Source: Mucilaginibacter sp.
GTDB taxonomy: Bacteria > Bacteroidota > Bacteroidia > Sphingobacteriales > Sphingobacteriaceae
Assembly (NCBI RefSeq): GCF_025362475.1
Contig: NZ_JANYGH010000048.1
Location: 62,001-126,000 of the forward strand
DNA length: 64,000 bases
Direction of reading: 5' to 3'
Position numbers and translations under genes: made by a program. Shown here one piece after another: positions 52,242-61,524 of the stretch. The number at the start of each line of letters is the position of its first letter. Position 1 is the stretch's first letter. The notes beneath the pieces were generated by a model that ran no database searches, was not told the origin of the DNA, and saw only the letters and a program-made list of their open reading frames with translations.

Positions 52242-52823
52242 TTAATTCTTAGAATTAGATAGCTTAGCCCTGATCCGACTTAGGCTTTGAGGCTGAATGC
52301 CCAGGTACGAGGCAATCATGTGCTGAGGCAGCCGCTCAAAAATGCGGGGTTGGGTATTTAGCAATTCCCGATAGCGGTTTTCGGCCGATTGCATTTTTAA
52401 ATTGCGATTGTTTCTTGCCGTATCGATAAATAATCTTTCGGCTATGATGCGGCCAAATCTTTCAAAACGCTGGCTATGATTGTAAAGTGCCTGCATGTCG
52501 GCATAACTCAGTATAAAAAGCTCAGTATCTTCAATGGCTTCAATAAAATCGGGTGATGGGGCTTGCAATAAAAAGCTTTCATAATCACCAATCCATTCGC
52601 CTTCAAAAGCAAAACCTATGGTATGATCGCCTTTTTCGTCCCGCGAAAAATAGCGCAAACAACCTTTTTGCACAATGACCATGCCTTTGCAAGTCTGGCC
52701 TTCCTTTAAGTAAAAGCCATACTTTTTTAAGGCTACCACCTTAAGCTTTTGCATAAACATAAAAAGCTCTTCGTCGGTAAAGTCAACGAGTTTACGTAAG
52801 GATTGGGTAATAACTTCGTACAT
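52242..52823 (-). CDS. Crp/Fnr family transcriptional regulator
   Basis: A 193-residue regulator. The cyclic-nucleotide-binding-like domain spans residues 1-120 (YLKEGQTCKGMVIVQKGCLRYF, WIGDYESFLLQ), and the C-terminal HTH contains IFERLPQHMIASYLGIQPQSLSRIRAKL. The effector is unknown, since the family in Bacteroidota rarely keeps the cAMP residues. Start ATG 52823 is chosen over longer readings for fit with family length. Confidence 0.85.
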   Translation of the reverse strand: MYEVITQSLRKLVDFTDEELFMFMQKLKVVALKKYGFYLKEGQTCKGMVIVQKGCLRYFSRDEKGDHTIGFAFEGEWIGDYESFLLQAPSPDFIEAIEDTELFILSYADMQALYNHSQRFERFGRIIAERLFIDTARNNRNLKMQSAENRYRELLNTQPRIFERLPQHMIASYLGIQPQSLSRIRAKLSNSKN

Positions 52824-53386
52824 ATTAAAGTTGCTGTAAAGGGCAATCTGCCTTAAAAGCATTGTATCAAATATACATTGAATATTCATAATGAGGTGCA
52901 AAGCGGGCTGGTAACGCGAATCAAAAGATCAATTAGAGGCTCTTAAAAAATATACCAACAGATGGTCAGGAAATTTTTGTTTCGCCTATTCCTATACTAC
53001 CCAAATACCCGCGAGGTTAGCGAAGCGCAACTCAGGGGTGTTAAAAAGATCAAAAAATCCGCCGTGTCGACAAACTTATTATCTGCGAATTAAATACACC
53101 AATCAAATAAGGTTTATTTAGGCTAAAAATCATTAAATACTATTTAATATCACCATATTTTAATTATTATCCATATCATTTAAATATGAATAAAATATAC
53201 TACAGCATATTGCCATATTCATAGTATTCAATAAAAACATAAATACCCTCCTTTTGTTAAAAATGTTGAAAAAAACCACTTTAAAGGCATTATTTTTCCT
53301 CTTCAAAAATTTTAAATTAAAAAAAAACCTTATAGATTAGCTTTAATTAAAAGCAATAGACCTCATAATTTAAAAGGAGTAATTAA
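52824..53386. other. 563-bp AT-rich region upstream of the histone-like gene
   Basis: Very AT-rich in its right half, from about 53090, with several A- and T-tracts. A degraded arm of the GCGAG inverted-repeat family is seen at about 53010-53040. No protein gene is supported. It probably holds the promoter and an UP-like region for the histone-like gene. Confidence 0.5.
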
Positions 53387-53566
53387 ATGAAAAAATTTAC
53401 TGAAGTAAAAGAGCTTGTAGCATCTTTAGAGGCTGACGCCGACAAATTCTACAACAAAGGAAACAGCGCTGCCGGAACTCGTGTTCGCAAAGGTATGCAA
53501 GATCTTAAAAACCTGGCACAGGCTATTCGCCTTGAGGTTCAGGAAGCCAAAAACAAAGAAAGCTAA
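53387..53566 (+). CDS. Histone H1-like small DNA-binding protein
   Basis: A 59-residue basic-acidic helical protein, too short for many gene finders. It matches the short Bacteroidota histone H1-like family: MKKFTEVKELVASLEADADK, FYNKGNSAAGTRVRKGMQDL and the final KNLAQAIRLEVQEAKNKES. It would bind DNA and shape the nucleoid. A strong Shine-Dalgarno AAGGAG lies 7 bases before the ATG, which is unusual in this phylum. A strong terminator follows. Its AT-rich upstream region fits high expression. Confidence 0.88.
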   Translation: MKKFTEVKELVASLEADADKFYNKGNSAAGTRVRKGMQDLKNLAQAIRLEVQEAKNKES

Positions 53567-53596
53567 GGAAGATTTTTAATTATCTTATTCCAGATA

Positions 53597-53629
53597 AAAA
53601 CCCGGTTACAATCAATAACCGGGTTTTTT
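53597..53629 (+). terminator. Rho-independent terminator of the histone-like gene
   Basis: AACCCGGTTA, loop CAATCAA, TAACCGGGTT, then a T-run. It lies 31 bp after the stop. Confidence 0.88.
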
Positions 53630-53678
53630 ATTGGATTAAATCCCGCACCAGGATAATTGAGCACCAATACAAACGCAA

Positions 53679-53711
53679 AAAGGCCACATCAATTAAGATG
53701 AGGCCTCTTTT
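53679..53711 (-). terminator. Terminator of dapA
   Basis: AGGCCTCATC, loop TTAATT, GATGTGGCCT with flanking A and T runs, one mismatch in the stem. It lies 24 bp downstream of the dapA stop. Confidence 0.8.
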
Positions 53712-53734
53712 TAAATTTATCTGGCTTACCGTTA

Positions 53735-54613
53735 TTAAATAAACTTTTGTGTTTCCTTAATAATGGCCTCTGCAGTAGTATTACCCACTTGCACCAGTGG
53801 TAACCGCACTGTATCGCCACAAACGCCCAAATGCTTTAAAGCGGTTTTAACACCAGCCGGACTGCCATCGGCAAACATCAGGCGGGTAAATTCTATTAAA
53901 CTATAGTGCGCGGCATGAGCGCCCTTGTAATCATTATTTAACAATAAACGCACCATATCTGATAGCTGCCGTGGCAATGCATTACCAATTACTGATATTA
54001 CTCCTACTGCCCCCAATGCCATCATAGGCAACGTAACCGGATCATCGCCCGATATGAATAAAAATCCTTCGGGCTTATCACGCATCAAGTGGTTAAATAA
54101 ATCGAAATTACCCGAGGCCTCTTTTATACCGATGATGTTTTTAAAATCATTGGCCAGGCGCACAGTGGTTTCGGCACTGATAGTGCTACCGGTGCGGCTG
54201 GGTACGTTGTATAAAATAACAGGGAGCTTAGCAACGCCGGCAATAGCCTTGTAATGCTGATAAATCCCCTCCTGCGTTGGTTTATTATAATGTGGACTTG
54301 CTGAAAGTATAGCATCATAACCCGTAGTATCAAATGCTTTTACCTGCTCAACAACCTCATGAGTATTATTACCACCTATACCGGCAACCAGGCCAACACG
54401 CTTATTCACTACTTCCGCAGTAAAGGCCCAAACCTGTTTTCGTTCAGCCTCGCTCAATGTGGCGCTCTCGCCGGTTGTGCCTAATGATACCAGGTATTCC
54501 ACCCCGCCATCAATCAAATGTTCAATAAGGTTTTTCAACCCTTCGTAGTCGATCTGACCATCCGCATGAAAAGGGGTCACCATAGCTACCCCCGTTCCGT
54601 AAAATATATTCAT
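53735..54613 (-). CDS. dapA: 4-hydroxy-tetrahydrodipicolinate synthase
   Basis: A 292-residue aldolase that condenses pyruvate with aspartate semialdehyde in lysine and diaminopimelate synthesis. The Schiff-base lysine is K164 in GIKEASG, the proton-relay tyrosine is Y135 in YNVPSRTG, and the carboxylate-binding motif is GTTGES. The length is standard. It is a single-gene unit with its own terminator. Confidence 0.95.
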   Translation of the reverse strand: MNIFYGTGVAMVTPFHADGQIDYEGLKNLIEHLIDGGVEYLVSLGTTGESATLSEAERKQVWAFTAEVVNKRVGLVAGIGGNNTHEVVEQVKAFDTTGYDAILSASPHYNKPTQEGIYQHYKAIAGVAKLPVILYNVPSRTGSTISAETTVRLANDFKNIIGIKEASGNFDLFNHLMRDKPEGFLFISGDDPVTLPMMALGAVGVISVIGNALPRQLSDMVRLLLNNDYKGAHAAHYSLIEFTRLMFADGSPAGVKTALKHLGVCGDTVRLPLVQVGNTTAEAIIKETQKFI

Positions 54614-54643
54614 GTGTAATTTTAAAGGATGCTAATATAGTGA

Positions 54644-54890
54644 GATAGTATCAAGTAGTTAGTATCAAGTATCAAGATTTTGTGTGTTTAGTAGCATGAG
54701 GCTGTATCGAACAGCAAGATTTTGGTCAGCTCTCACCGGCAGTAAACCACTGATATCGCAACAGAAAAGTACTGATAGTATCAAGTAGTTAGTATCAAAT
54801 ATCAAGATTTTGTGAGATCAGCAGCGAGTGCTCTATCAAACTAACAGAAAAGTACTTGATACTTGATACTAAGGACTTGATACTAAAACT
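54644..54890. repeat. Word-repeat element with 41-bp direct and 18-bp inverted repeats
   Basis: A 41-bp unit built from TAGTATCAAG words occurs at 54644-54684 and 54774-54814 with one mismatch. An 18-bp inverted copy of its TTAGTATCAAGTATCAAG part lies at 54855-54872, and ACAGAAAAGTACT occurs at 54761 and 54844. The element fills the dapA to DUF5686 gap. Confidence 0.75.
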
Positions 54891-54895
54891 TGGTA

Positions 54896-57346
54896 CTAAA
54901 GGCTTATCCCTATCACTACATTGTTTCTCATATTACTCCCACTGTTATAACTCACACCGTACAATACCCTTATAGCGCGGTATTGCAGGCCGAAACCCAG
55001 CTCGGTATAATTTTTAAGGGTTGGCGTATACAGATAATTTACATCAATGATTTCCTGCAATTTTAAATTGCGGATAAAGGGTATCTTATTGGTGATAAAT
55101 CCCGAGAAGTTGTGCTCCAGGTGCCCCTCAATGTACTTATCCGGCGTGCTAAAATTATAATAATCCAAAAGCAGGAAGCGATTAAAAGCTGGCTTATAAA
55201 TTACCAGCTGGTTACCATCAAAATGTTTGTAATCGGGGTAATAAACCTTGCTTGCATTAAGGAATTTACCTGCTCCAATAAAAAAAGACGTTTGCCCATA
55301 AAAACCCAGATCGATATTTGATTTGGCAATATCGGCGCTCAGCTGGTCGTAATCCACATCGCTTCCAAGTACACCCTTTATTCCTTTGGTATAATTGATA
55401 CCGATAGTTGGATAGCTGGATGGCAGGTATCTGCGACCGAACGGATAGGTTTCATACCGGTTGCTAAAATCATAGCTGGTGCGCGCGCTTATTTTAAACG
55501 ACTGATTTTCGGGAAACAGAGGAACATCCTGTGCAGGCACCAAAGGATTGTTTGAAGTAAACTGCCTGTCATCACGATGGAAAAAGCTATAGTTTGTGCT
55601 GTTTGGCAGCCATTTACGGTTAGCCCACTCTACATAGGCACTGGCCTGCCATCCGCCACTGATCCGCCCGGAAAAGGATGCCGACGCAAATTGTTTTTGA
55701 TATAGCTTTTGATAATTCTGCCTATAGAACAGGCTATACACCGAATTTAAAAGTTGAGATTCGGGCTGATTATTGTTCATATCAGTAATATCAGACCCGG
55801 CATTAAAACTCAACGTCATCCGCTTTACCGGGATAGCAATCCCGGCCACACCATTAAATAAATGATTACTGAACCCATAGCGTACCCTTGCATTTACAGT
55901 TATAAAGCTGTTGTCAATAGTATCTATGAGCTTACTATAAGTCACCCCGTAGTTTATAGCAAACCCTTCAACCGTATTGTACAAAACCGAGCTCAACACA
56001 CTCCCGTAGTGAAGATATGCCTTTTTGTACCGGTTGCGGGTATCAATACCTGTAAGCAGCAAATTGCTTAATTTAAAAGTGTTATTGGCTTTATCAAGCG
56101 AATCGAGGTAGGGTTTTGATTCGCGTTTAATGGCCAGCTTCCCTTTAACCTCATAGTCCGTCTTTTCTTCATCGGTGAGCGGTATGGGGCGTTCCTGCGC
56201 CCAGTAAACCGAATCCTTATCATGACCTTTACTGATATTGATCCGCTCCACAAAATCCTTTTTATTAAGTACCGGGTTTAAATCATAATTTTTATAAACG
56301 CTGATAAAATACCCACCCAGCTTAAAGCCGAAAACACCTCCGGTAAACTCAAACTTAATAGAGGCCGGCATCCATATCTTGTTATTTACCGGATAAAACT
56401 GCTGGTTTATTTTCAGTGTATCTACGAAATTAATATTCGCCTTTTTGGTGATAAAAAGCTGCAATGCCGAAAGCCGCCAACTATCATCCAGTATATATAC
56501 ATATCCCTCAAAACAAGGGTCATAACCGCGCTTGGGAGTTACCTGTATCTTGTTGATGGTTTCTCCATTTTCAACAGTTACCCCTATTAGTTTATAGTTG
56601 TAGTAAAATAAGGCATTATCGGCAATGGGCGATACCAGTGGGCGGTTGCTGAGGCTTTTCAAATTCTGGAAATTCTGGTAAAAGTTCACCAGCATATCTG
56701 ATGATCTGTTAAAGCTAAAGGCCCGGTTGTAGCCCGATACCTTTGATGATACCTGTACCTCATGTACCAGGTTGGGCCGCATAAAACTGTATTTTGATTC
56801 GGACTCTGAAAGGTAAACAATCCCCTTACGATTGGAGTCGAGGCCAGCCTCGCTGGTAGCTTTCTGCACATCAAAACCCATGAATGATTTTGGGGCAGCT
56901 AATAGTTTTTGCAACCCTTTTATATAAATATCGCAGGTGTAGGCATTTACTTCATTTAAATAAAACTTTCGCTTTTTTATGGCCTTGCGGATAATTGCAT
57001 AAGCAGGATCTTCGCCCCCGGCATGTATAGCTATATCTTTTAATTGATAGGTTTCTGTCTTTAGGCTGATGTTTATCACCTCGTTTTGCGCGAGTGATAC
57101 CTGTTTGCTTTGTTGCCCAAATCCTACCGCCTTAAACTGCAGTTCATAAGTACCTGGCTTTAGCAGCAACTGGTAGGCTCCTTCGCTATTGGCAGATACG
57201 CCTTTGGTTGTGTTTTTTATATAAACCGATGCAAAAGGAACAGGCTTGTTATTTTCATCGGTAATTTTGCCGCTGATACTCAACTGCTGCGAAAACACGC
57301 GGATAGTTAAACCCCAAAACAGCAGGAACAGCGCGGTTAATTTCAT
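54896..57346 (-). CDS. DUF5686 outer-membrane protein with carboxypeptidase-like domain
   Basis: An 816-residue exported protein. Signal peptide (TALFLLFWGLTIRVFS), CarboxypepD_reg domain (ISGKITDENNKPVPFASVYIKNTTKG...ELQFKAVGFGQQSK, residues 20-105), then the DUF5686 barrel-like domain with AYAIIRKAIKKRKFYLNEVNAYTC. C-terminal strand VVIGISL. It may resemble surface proteins of the gliding or secretion type, but its function is unknown. Downstream is a repeat element. Confidence 0.88.
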   Translation of the reverse strand: MKLTALFLLFWGLTIRVFSQQLSISGKITDENNKPVPFASVYIKNTTKGVSANSEGAYQLLLKPGTYELQFKAVGFGQQSKQVSLAQNEVINISLKTETYQLKDIAIHAGGEDPAYAIIRKAIKKRKFYLNEVNAYTCDIYIKGLQKLLAAPKSFMGFDVQKATSEAGLDSNRKGIVYLSESESKYSFMRPNLVHEVQVSSKVSGYNRAFSFNRSSDMLVNFYQNFQNLKSLSNRPLVSPIADNALFYYNYKLIGVTVENGETINKIQVTPKRGYDPCFEGYVYILDDSWRLSALQLFITKKANINFVDTLKINQQFYPVNNKIWMPASIKFEFTGGVFGFKLGGYFISVYKNYDLNPVLNKKDFVERINISKGHDKDSVYWAQERPIPLTDEEKTDYEVKGKLAIKRESKPYLDSLDKANNTFKLSNLLLTGIDTRNRYKKAYLHYGSVLSSVLYNTVEGFAINYGVTYSKLIDTIDNSFITVNARVRYGFSNHLFNGVAGIAIPVKRMTLSFNAGSDITDMNNNQPESQLLNSVYSLFYRQNYQKLYQKQFASASFSGRISGGWQASAYVEWANRKWLPNSTNYSFFHRDDRQFTSNNPLVPAQDVPLFPENQSFKISARTSYDFSNRYETYPFGRRYLPSSYPTIGINYTKGIKGVLGSDVDYDQLSADIAKSNIDLGFYGQTSFFIGAGKFLNASKVYYPDYKHFDGNQLVIYKPAFNRFLLLDYYNFSTPDKYIEGHLEHNFSGFITNKIPFIRNLKLQEIIDVNYLYTPTLKNYTELGFGLQYRAIRVLYGVSYNSGSNMRNNVVIGISL

Positions 57347-57435
57347 TTAGCATAGTTTATGCTAATATGTAGCTTATTTACTGAATGTTAAGCCAAAAAA
57401 TTGTTAAATTATGTGAAATGCCGTTTGGTAATTGA

Positions 57436-57669
57436 TCAGGAAGCTTCTTTTGAGGGATGAGCGCTTTTTGCGCCCAAAGAAGGATGCACTTTATTTTTCA
57501 GATTCCAATCGTCAATATCTATTAATCCGGCTTTAGTTTGATAGTGATTTTTGTCGGTGGGGCACCTTACAATAAATTTACTTTTCTGTTGTTCAATTAC
57601 AGGCCTGGCGCCACAATCCTTACAGGGTTCACAAAATATGCTCTCCTGAATTTGTACAAAATTTTTCAT
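57436..57669 (-). CDS. Small zinc-ribbon-like protein (Lar-like)
   Basis: A 77-residue protein with Cys pairs FCEPCKDCG and a later Cys in VRCPTDKNH, plus DDWNLKN. The C-x2-C, C, and late WN pattern resembles restriction-alleviation (Lar) zinc-binding proteins, but it has only one clear further Cys. I rate this resemblance as weak. It lies between DUF5686 and ligA on the same strand. Confidence 0.6.
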   Translation of the reverse strand: MKNFVQIQESIFCEPCKDCGARPVIEQQKSKFIVRCPTDKNHYQTKAGLIDIDDWNLKNKVHPSLGAKSAHPSKEAS

Positions 57670-57843
57670 GTTCAGATCAAATTGGAAGTAAACCCGGTTT
57701 AGAAAATATGTGATTGAAATACCTATTACAATCTACGTAAATATTACTGTCGAATTTTTTAATTTATTTCAAAAAAGACTTATTAGTATGTATTGTTTCT
57801 CAACAGGAAATAAATTATCGAAAATAAAAAAAACACCCTAATT

Positions 57844-59859
57844 TCAGCTTACCTTATCTATTAATTCCTGATCACTTATGATTGGGATATTTAATTTTTG
57901 TGCTTTTTCAAGCTTGGCAGGCCCCATGTTATCACCCGCCACAACATAACTCAATTTAGCCGAAATACTACTCAATATTTTACCACCATTTTGCTCAATA
58001 ATATCTTTCAATTCGTCGCGCGAGAATTTTTCAAAAACACCCGATATAATAAAACTTTGCCCGGTTAACTTCTCGCTGGCCAGTTTTACTTCATTTTCAA
58101 CAACAACAAACTGCAAGCCCTGTACCTTTAATTTTTCTATTTCCTGCTGATGTGTTTCGTTGCCAAAATATTCAATAATGCTTTGTGCAATACGTTCGCC
58201 TATTTCTTCTGCAGCTACCAGTTCTTCTAAACTTGCAGCCATCAGCTTATCTATTGTTTTAAAATGAAAAGCCAGTTTTTTGGCCACCGTTTCGCCAATA
58301 TAACGGATACCCAGGCCAAACAATACTTTTTCAAACGGCATCTGCTTTGATTTTTCGATACCTTCCAGCATATTGTTGATGGACTTTTCGCCAAAACGGC
58401 CCAGTTTCTTTAACTCAACGCTATGCTCATGCAAGTTATACAGATCGCTGATCCGTTTAATAAATCCTTGCTTAAATAAGGTTTCAATTGTTTCATCACC
58501 CAGACCATCAATATCCATCGCCTTTCGACCAGTAAAGTGTTGCATTTTACCCACTATCTGTGGCGGGCAGCCTTCATCATTAGGGCAGTACCAGGCAGCT
58601 TCACCTTCGGTACGTAACAAAGCTGTGTTGCACGCCGGGCAATGGGTTATATAAGCTATAGCTTTTGCATCGGGCTTGCGCTTATCTAAATTTACACTGA
58701 TGATTTTCGGGATAATCTCTCCCCCTTTTTCAACAAAAACGGTATCGTGCTCGTGTAGTTTCAGGCGCTCAGTAATTTCATCCGCATTGTGCAGGGTCGC
58801 CCGTTTTACCGTAGTGCCGGCCAATAGCACCGGCTTTAAGTTGGCTACCGGCGTAACCGCACCAGTACGGCCAACCTGGTAAGTTACCTGCACCAGTTCG
58901 GTTTCCACGCGCTCGGCTTTAAACTTATAGGATATGGCCCAGCGGGGCGATTTGGAGGTAAAGCCCAGCTCCTGCTGCTGCGAGTAATTATTTATTTTAA
59001 TAACTATGCCGTCGATATCATAACTCAAACCAAAACGGTCTTTATCCCATTTGTTTATAAATTCCAGTACGCCATTGATGTCGCTGCATAAGGCACTGTG
59101 GTTATCTACATGAAAACCCCAGCTTTTTACAGCTTCCAGGCTTTCCCAATGGGTTTTAAACAAAGTTTTTTCGGTGTATAATCCATACAGAATACAATCC
59201 AGCGGGCGCCTGGCCACTTCGGCCGAATCCTGGAGTTTCATGGTGCCCGATGCAAAATTACGCGGGTTGGCATAGGCCACTTCACCATTGTCTGTACGCT
59301 CTTTGTTTAACCGCTCAAATGCTTTTAGGTGCATAAATACCTCGCCGCGTATCTCAAACAACTCGGGGAACTCACCCTTATCTAACTTTTTAGGGATGCT
59401 GTGAATGGTGCGTACATTGGTTGTTACCTCATCACCCTGTGTACCATCGCCGCGGGTTACGGCACGTACCAGTTTACCAGCCTCGTAAGTCAGGCTCATG
59501 CTAAGGCCATCAAACTTAAGCTCGCAAACGTATTCAAAACTATCCCCAATAGCCTTACGGATACGCTGATCAAATTCCACAAGCTCCTGCGCATTATACG
59601 TGTTACCTAATGATAGCATTGGCCAGCGATGTTTTACCGTTACAAACTCTTTGGTGACATCACCGCCTACCCTTTGCGTAGGCGAATCGGGATCAGCAAA
59701 CTCCGGAAATTCCTTCTCCAGCTTGTTGAGTTGCTCTAACTTTTTATCGAAATCAAAATCGGCAATAGTAGGCATAGCCAGCACATAGTAATTGTAATTG
59801 TGCTGCTTTAACTCGGCGGTTAATGCCTGGATCTGGGTTTTAGCTTCGGCGGGTGACAT
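57844..59859 (-). CDS. ligA: NAD-dependent DNA ligase
   Basis: A 671-residue ligase that seals nicks in replication and repair. The adenylation lysine is K115 in KFDG, followed by the NTase domain (TRGDGTQGDEVT), OB fold, four-cysteine zinc finger (CPACNTALL...CPNDEGC), helix-hairpin-helix region and C-terminal BRCT domain (GQSFIISGVFEKFSRDELKDIIEQNGGK). The length and order are standard. The upstream spacer has a hairpin element. Confidence 0.96.
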   Translation of the reverse strand: MSPAEAKTQIQALTAELKQHNYNYYVLAMPTIADFDFDKKLEQLNKLEKEFPEFADPDSPTQRVGGDVTKEFVTVKHRWPMLSLGNTYNAQELVEFDQRIRKAIGDSFEYVCELKFDGLSMSLTYEAGKLVRAVTRGDGTQGDEVTTNVRTIHSIPKKLDKGEFPELFEIRGEVFMHLKAFERLNKERTDNGEVAYANPRNFASGTMKLQDSAEVARRPLDCILYGLYTEKTLFKTHWESLEAVKSWGFHVDNHSALCSDINGVLEFINKWDKDRFGLSYDIDGIVIKINNYSQQQELGFTSKSPRWAISYKFKAERVETELVQVTYQVGRTGAVTPVANLKPVLLAGTTVKRATLHNADEITERLKLHEHDTVFVEKGGEIIPKIISVNLDKRKPDAKAIAYITHCPACNTALLRTEGEAAWYCPNDEGCPPQIVGKMQHFTGRKAMDIDGLGDETIETLFKQGFIKRISDLYNLHEHSVELKKLGRFGEKSINNMLEGIEKSKQMPFEKVLFGLGIRYIGETVAKKLAFHFKTIDKLMAASLEELVAAEEIGERIAQSIIEYFGNETHQQEIEKLKVQGLQFVVVENEVKLASEKLTGQSFIISGVFEKFSRDELKDIIEQNGGKILSSISAKLSYVVAGDNMGPAKLEKAQKLNIPIISDQELIDKVS

Positions 59860-59886
59860 GGGACGAAGTTAAGAAATTAGTCAATT

Positions 59887-59951
59887 GGTTGATGGTTCAT
59901 AAATCATAGTTCATTTCTTTTTTGATGAACAAACTATGATCCACCAACCAT
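59887..59951. repeat. Word-repeat hairpin (ATGGTTCATAGTTCAT words) between ligA and DUF6263
   Basis: The left arm (59887-59914) with GGTTGATGGTTCAT and CATAGTTCAT is complemented imperfectly by the right arm (59925-59951: ATGAAC, ACTATGAT, ACCAACCAT). The same words recur at 61285-61345. Confidence 0.6.
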
Positions 59952-59957
59952 AAATTT

Positions 59958-60866
59958 TTACTTATCGGTAATAACCGTTTCGCCAATCATGCTCATGGGG
60001 AAGGTGATACCGCCGGGGGTATCCGGGTTATCTTTTATGGATACGGTACCGCTGATACTTTGTTTAATTTTTGATTCGGTAATCCAGCCGGTTACTTTAT
60101 CAGCCTTAACATCTGATACCATGGTACCCTTCATGTCATATTTCATCGGCATACCTTCCACCGGATCTACGATGGTTATTATGGCACCCTCGCCATGTAT
60201 CACGTAGCTGGAGGGGGTAACATCAGTTAGCTGATAAACTGTTGTTACGTTGGCCTTCATGGTACTTTGCAGCCTGGTGTGTATAGTCCATTTATCATTT
60301 TTCGCCACAGCTATTTCCGGAAAAACAGCTGTTGACATCTCAATACTTCCTTTAATAGCACCACCGCCAAATGATTGTATGAACTTTGCCTTTAGCTGAT
60401 CTTTTTGCGCCCCCTGCAGCTGCGGAAAACCATCCAAAACCGAGGATATCATGCTTTCCACATTTTCAACCGAATGAATTTTACCGCTTTTGGTAAAAGT
60501 GGCCGTAAAGGGTTTATCTATAAGGCCGCCCAAAATAGATGACATGATATCTGCAGGGTCTTTTTTCTGTGAATCGAAACTAACCGGCCCGTTGGGTAGC
60601 TGCATTTTCATAGTCAGGCCTTTGTAGGTAACCTCCATATAATAGAGGGAATCATCGGCATTAAGCACTTTAAATGATGTAGTTCCTGATATAGTAACAT
60701 CAATATTATTCACCTGCCCGTTTATGGTTTGCTTTATGGCAGATGTTGTAGTGGTAATCATATTGTAAGTATTACCTTTTGTTAAATGCAAAACGAGTTT
60801 TAACTTTTGCCCCTGGCAGGCCACGGTTGTAATTAACAGTAAAAACAGGCTGAATAGAAATTTCAT
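59958..60866 (-). CDS. DUF6263-like exported protein
   Basis: A 302-residue protein with a signal peptide and lipobox-like VAC (LFLLLITTVACQG). The sequence is beta-rich, with repeated Thr/Ser strands (FKVLNADDSLYYMEVTYKGLTMKM) and DPADIMSSILGGLIDKPFTATFTKSGKI. It matches DUF6263 proteins of Bacteroidota. No function is known. It lies 98 bp downstream of ligA on the same strand. Confidence 0.75.
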   Translation of the reverse strand: MKFLFSLFLLLITTVACQGQKLKLVLHLTKGNTYNMITTTTSAIKQTINGQVNNIDVTISGTTSFKVLNADDSLYYMEVTYKGLTMKMQLPNGPVSFDSQKKDPADIMSSILGGLIDKPFTATFTKSGKIHSVENVESMISSVLDGFPQLQGAQKDQLKAKFIQSFGGGAIKGSIEMSTAVFPEIAVAKNDKWTIHTRLQSTMKANVTTVYQLTDVTPSSYVIHGEGAIITIVDPVEGMPMKYDMKGTMVSDVKADKVTGWITESKIKQSISGTVSIKDNPDTPGGITFPMSMIGETVITDK

Positions 60867-61019
60867 ATAGATACCAGCTTATAAGGCTAAGATATTACAT
60901 TATTTTATCAAAAAAAATGTAATAATTTTAACGAATAATTAAAACTAATTTTATTAACTTTATTTAAGTATTGGCTCTTTACAGTTTTAAGCGTTTTATT
61001 AACCGAAAGGAGGGTTTTT

Positions 61020-61265
61020 ATGTTACAACAAATAGCATTTTTACCACAGCGTCAGTTCCACGTGTTGATCAATTTTAAAAATGATGAACGTGTAGTAGCT
61101 ATTTTACCCAACGAAGCAGGAAAGTTCCGCGTGGTTGACCAGGGTAAAATTATCGCTGAAGTTAATTTTGATGAAAACCGCAGCGTTGTTTGCTGTCAGG
61201 GTAAACTGGAAGATAACATCATGGCCCAGCTTGCATTCCATATAAAAAGTCATTACGCTTCTTAA
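61020..61265 (+). CDS. Small protein of unknown function with strong Shine-Dalgarno
   Basis: An 81-residue protein. The ribosome-binding site AAAGGAGGG lies 5 bases before the ATG and is close to perfect, which is rare in this phylum. The sequence has two halves (FHVLINFKNDERVVAILPNE, AEVNFDENRSVVCCQGKLED) and a C-terminal helix. No family is recognised. Adjacent genes are unrelated. Confidence 0.7.
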   Translation: MLQQIAFLPQRQFHVLINFKNDERVVAILPNEAGKFRVVDQGKIIAEVNFDENRSVVCCQGKLEDNIMAQLAFHIKSHYAS

Positions 61266-61284
61266 TAAACCAGGTAACAAAGAA

Positions 61285-61345
61285 TTTGATAGTTCATGGA
61301 TAATGGCTCATGGTTCATAGTCCATGGGAATTTATTATTCATGGG
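61285..61345. repeat. ATGGTTCATAGT word-repeat
   Basis: TTCATGGATAATGGCTCATGG, TTCATAGTCCATGG and TATTCATGG repeat a seven- to nine-base word. It is related to the hairpin at 59887-59951. Confidence 0.5.
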
Positions 61346-61393
61346 CTATCTTTTTTGTGCTGATCAGATGTGTTATTTTCAAAAAAAACATTT

Positions 61394-61485
61394 TGTCATC
61401 CTGAACGCAGTGAAGGATCCATATTCGCTATGCTTCTTCGCCCTGTACAGTCTGCTAATAGATCCTTCACTACGTTCAGGATGAC
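61394..61485. repeat. REP-like palindrome, copy 5 (reverse orientation)
   Basis: GTCATCCTGAACGCAGTGAAG begins the left end and CGTTCAGGATGAC the right. The core reads in the opposite direction (CTTCTTCGCCCTG) to copies 1-4. It lies between the small protein gene and DUF885. Confidence 0.8.
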
Positions 61486-61524
61486 AAACTTTTAAACGTT
61501 ATTTTCTTCCTTAAATTTAAAGCT

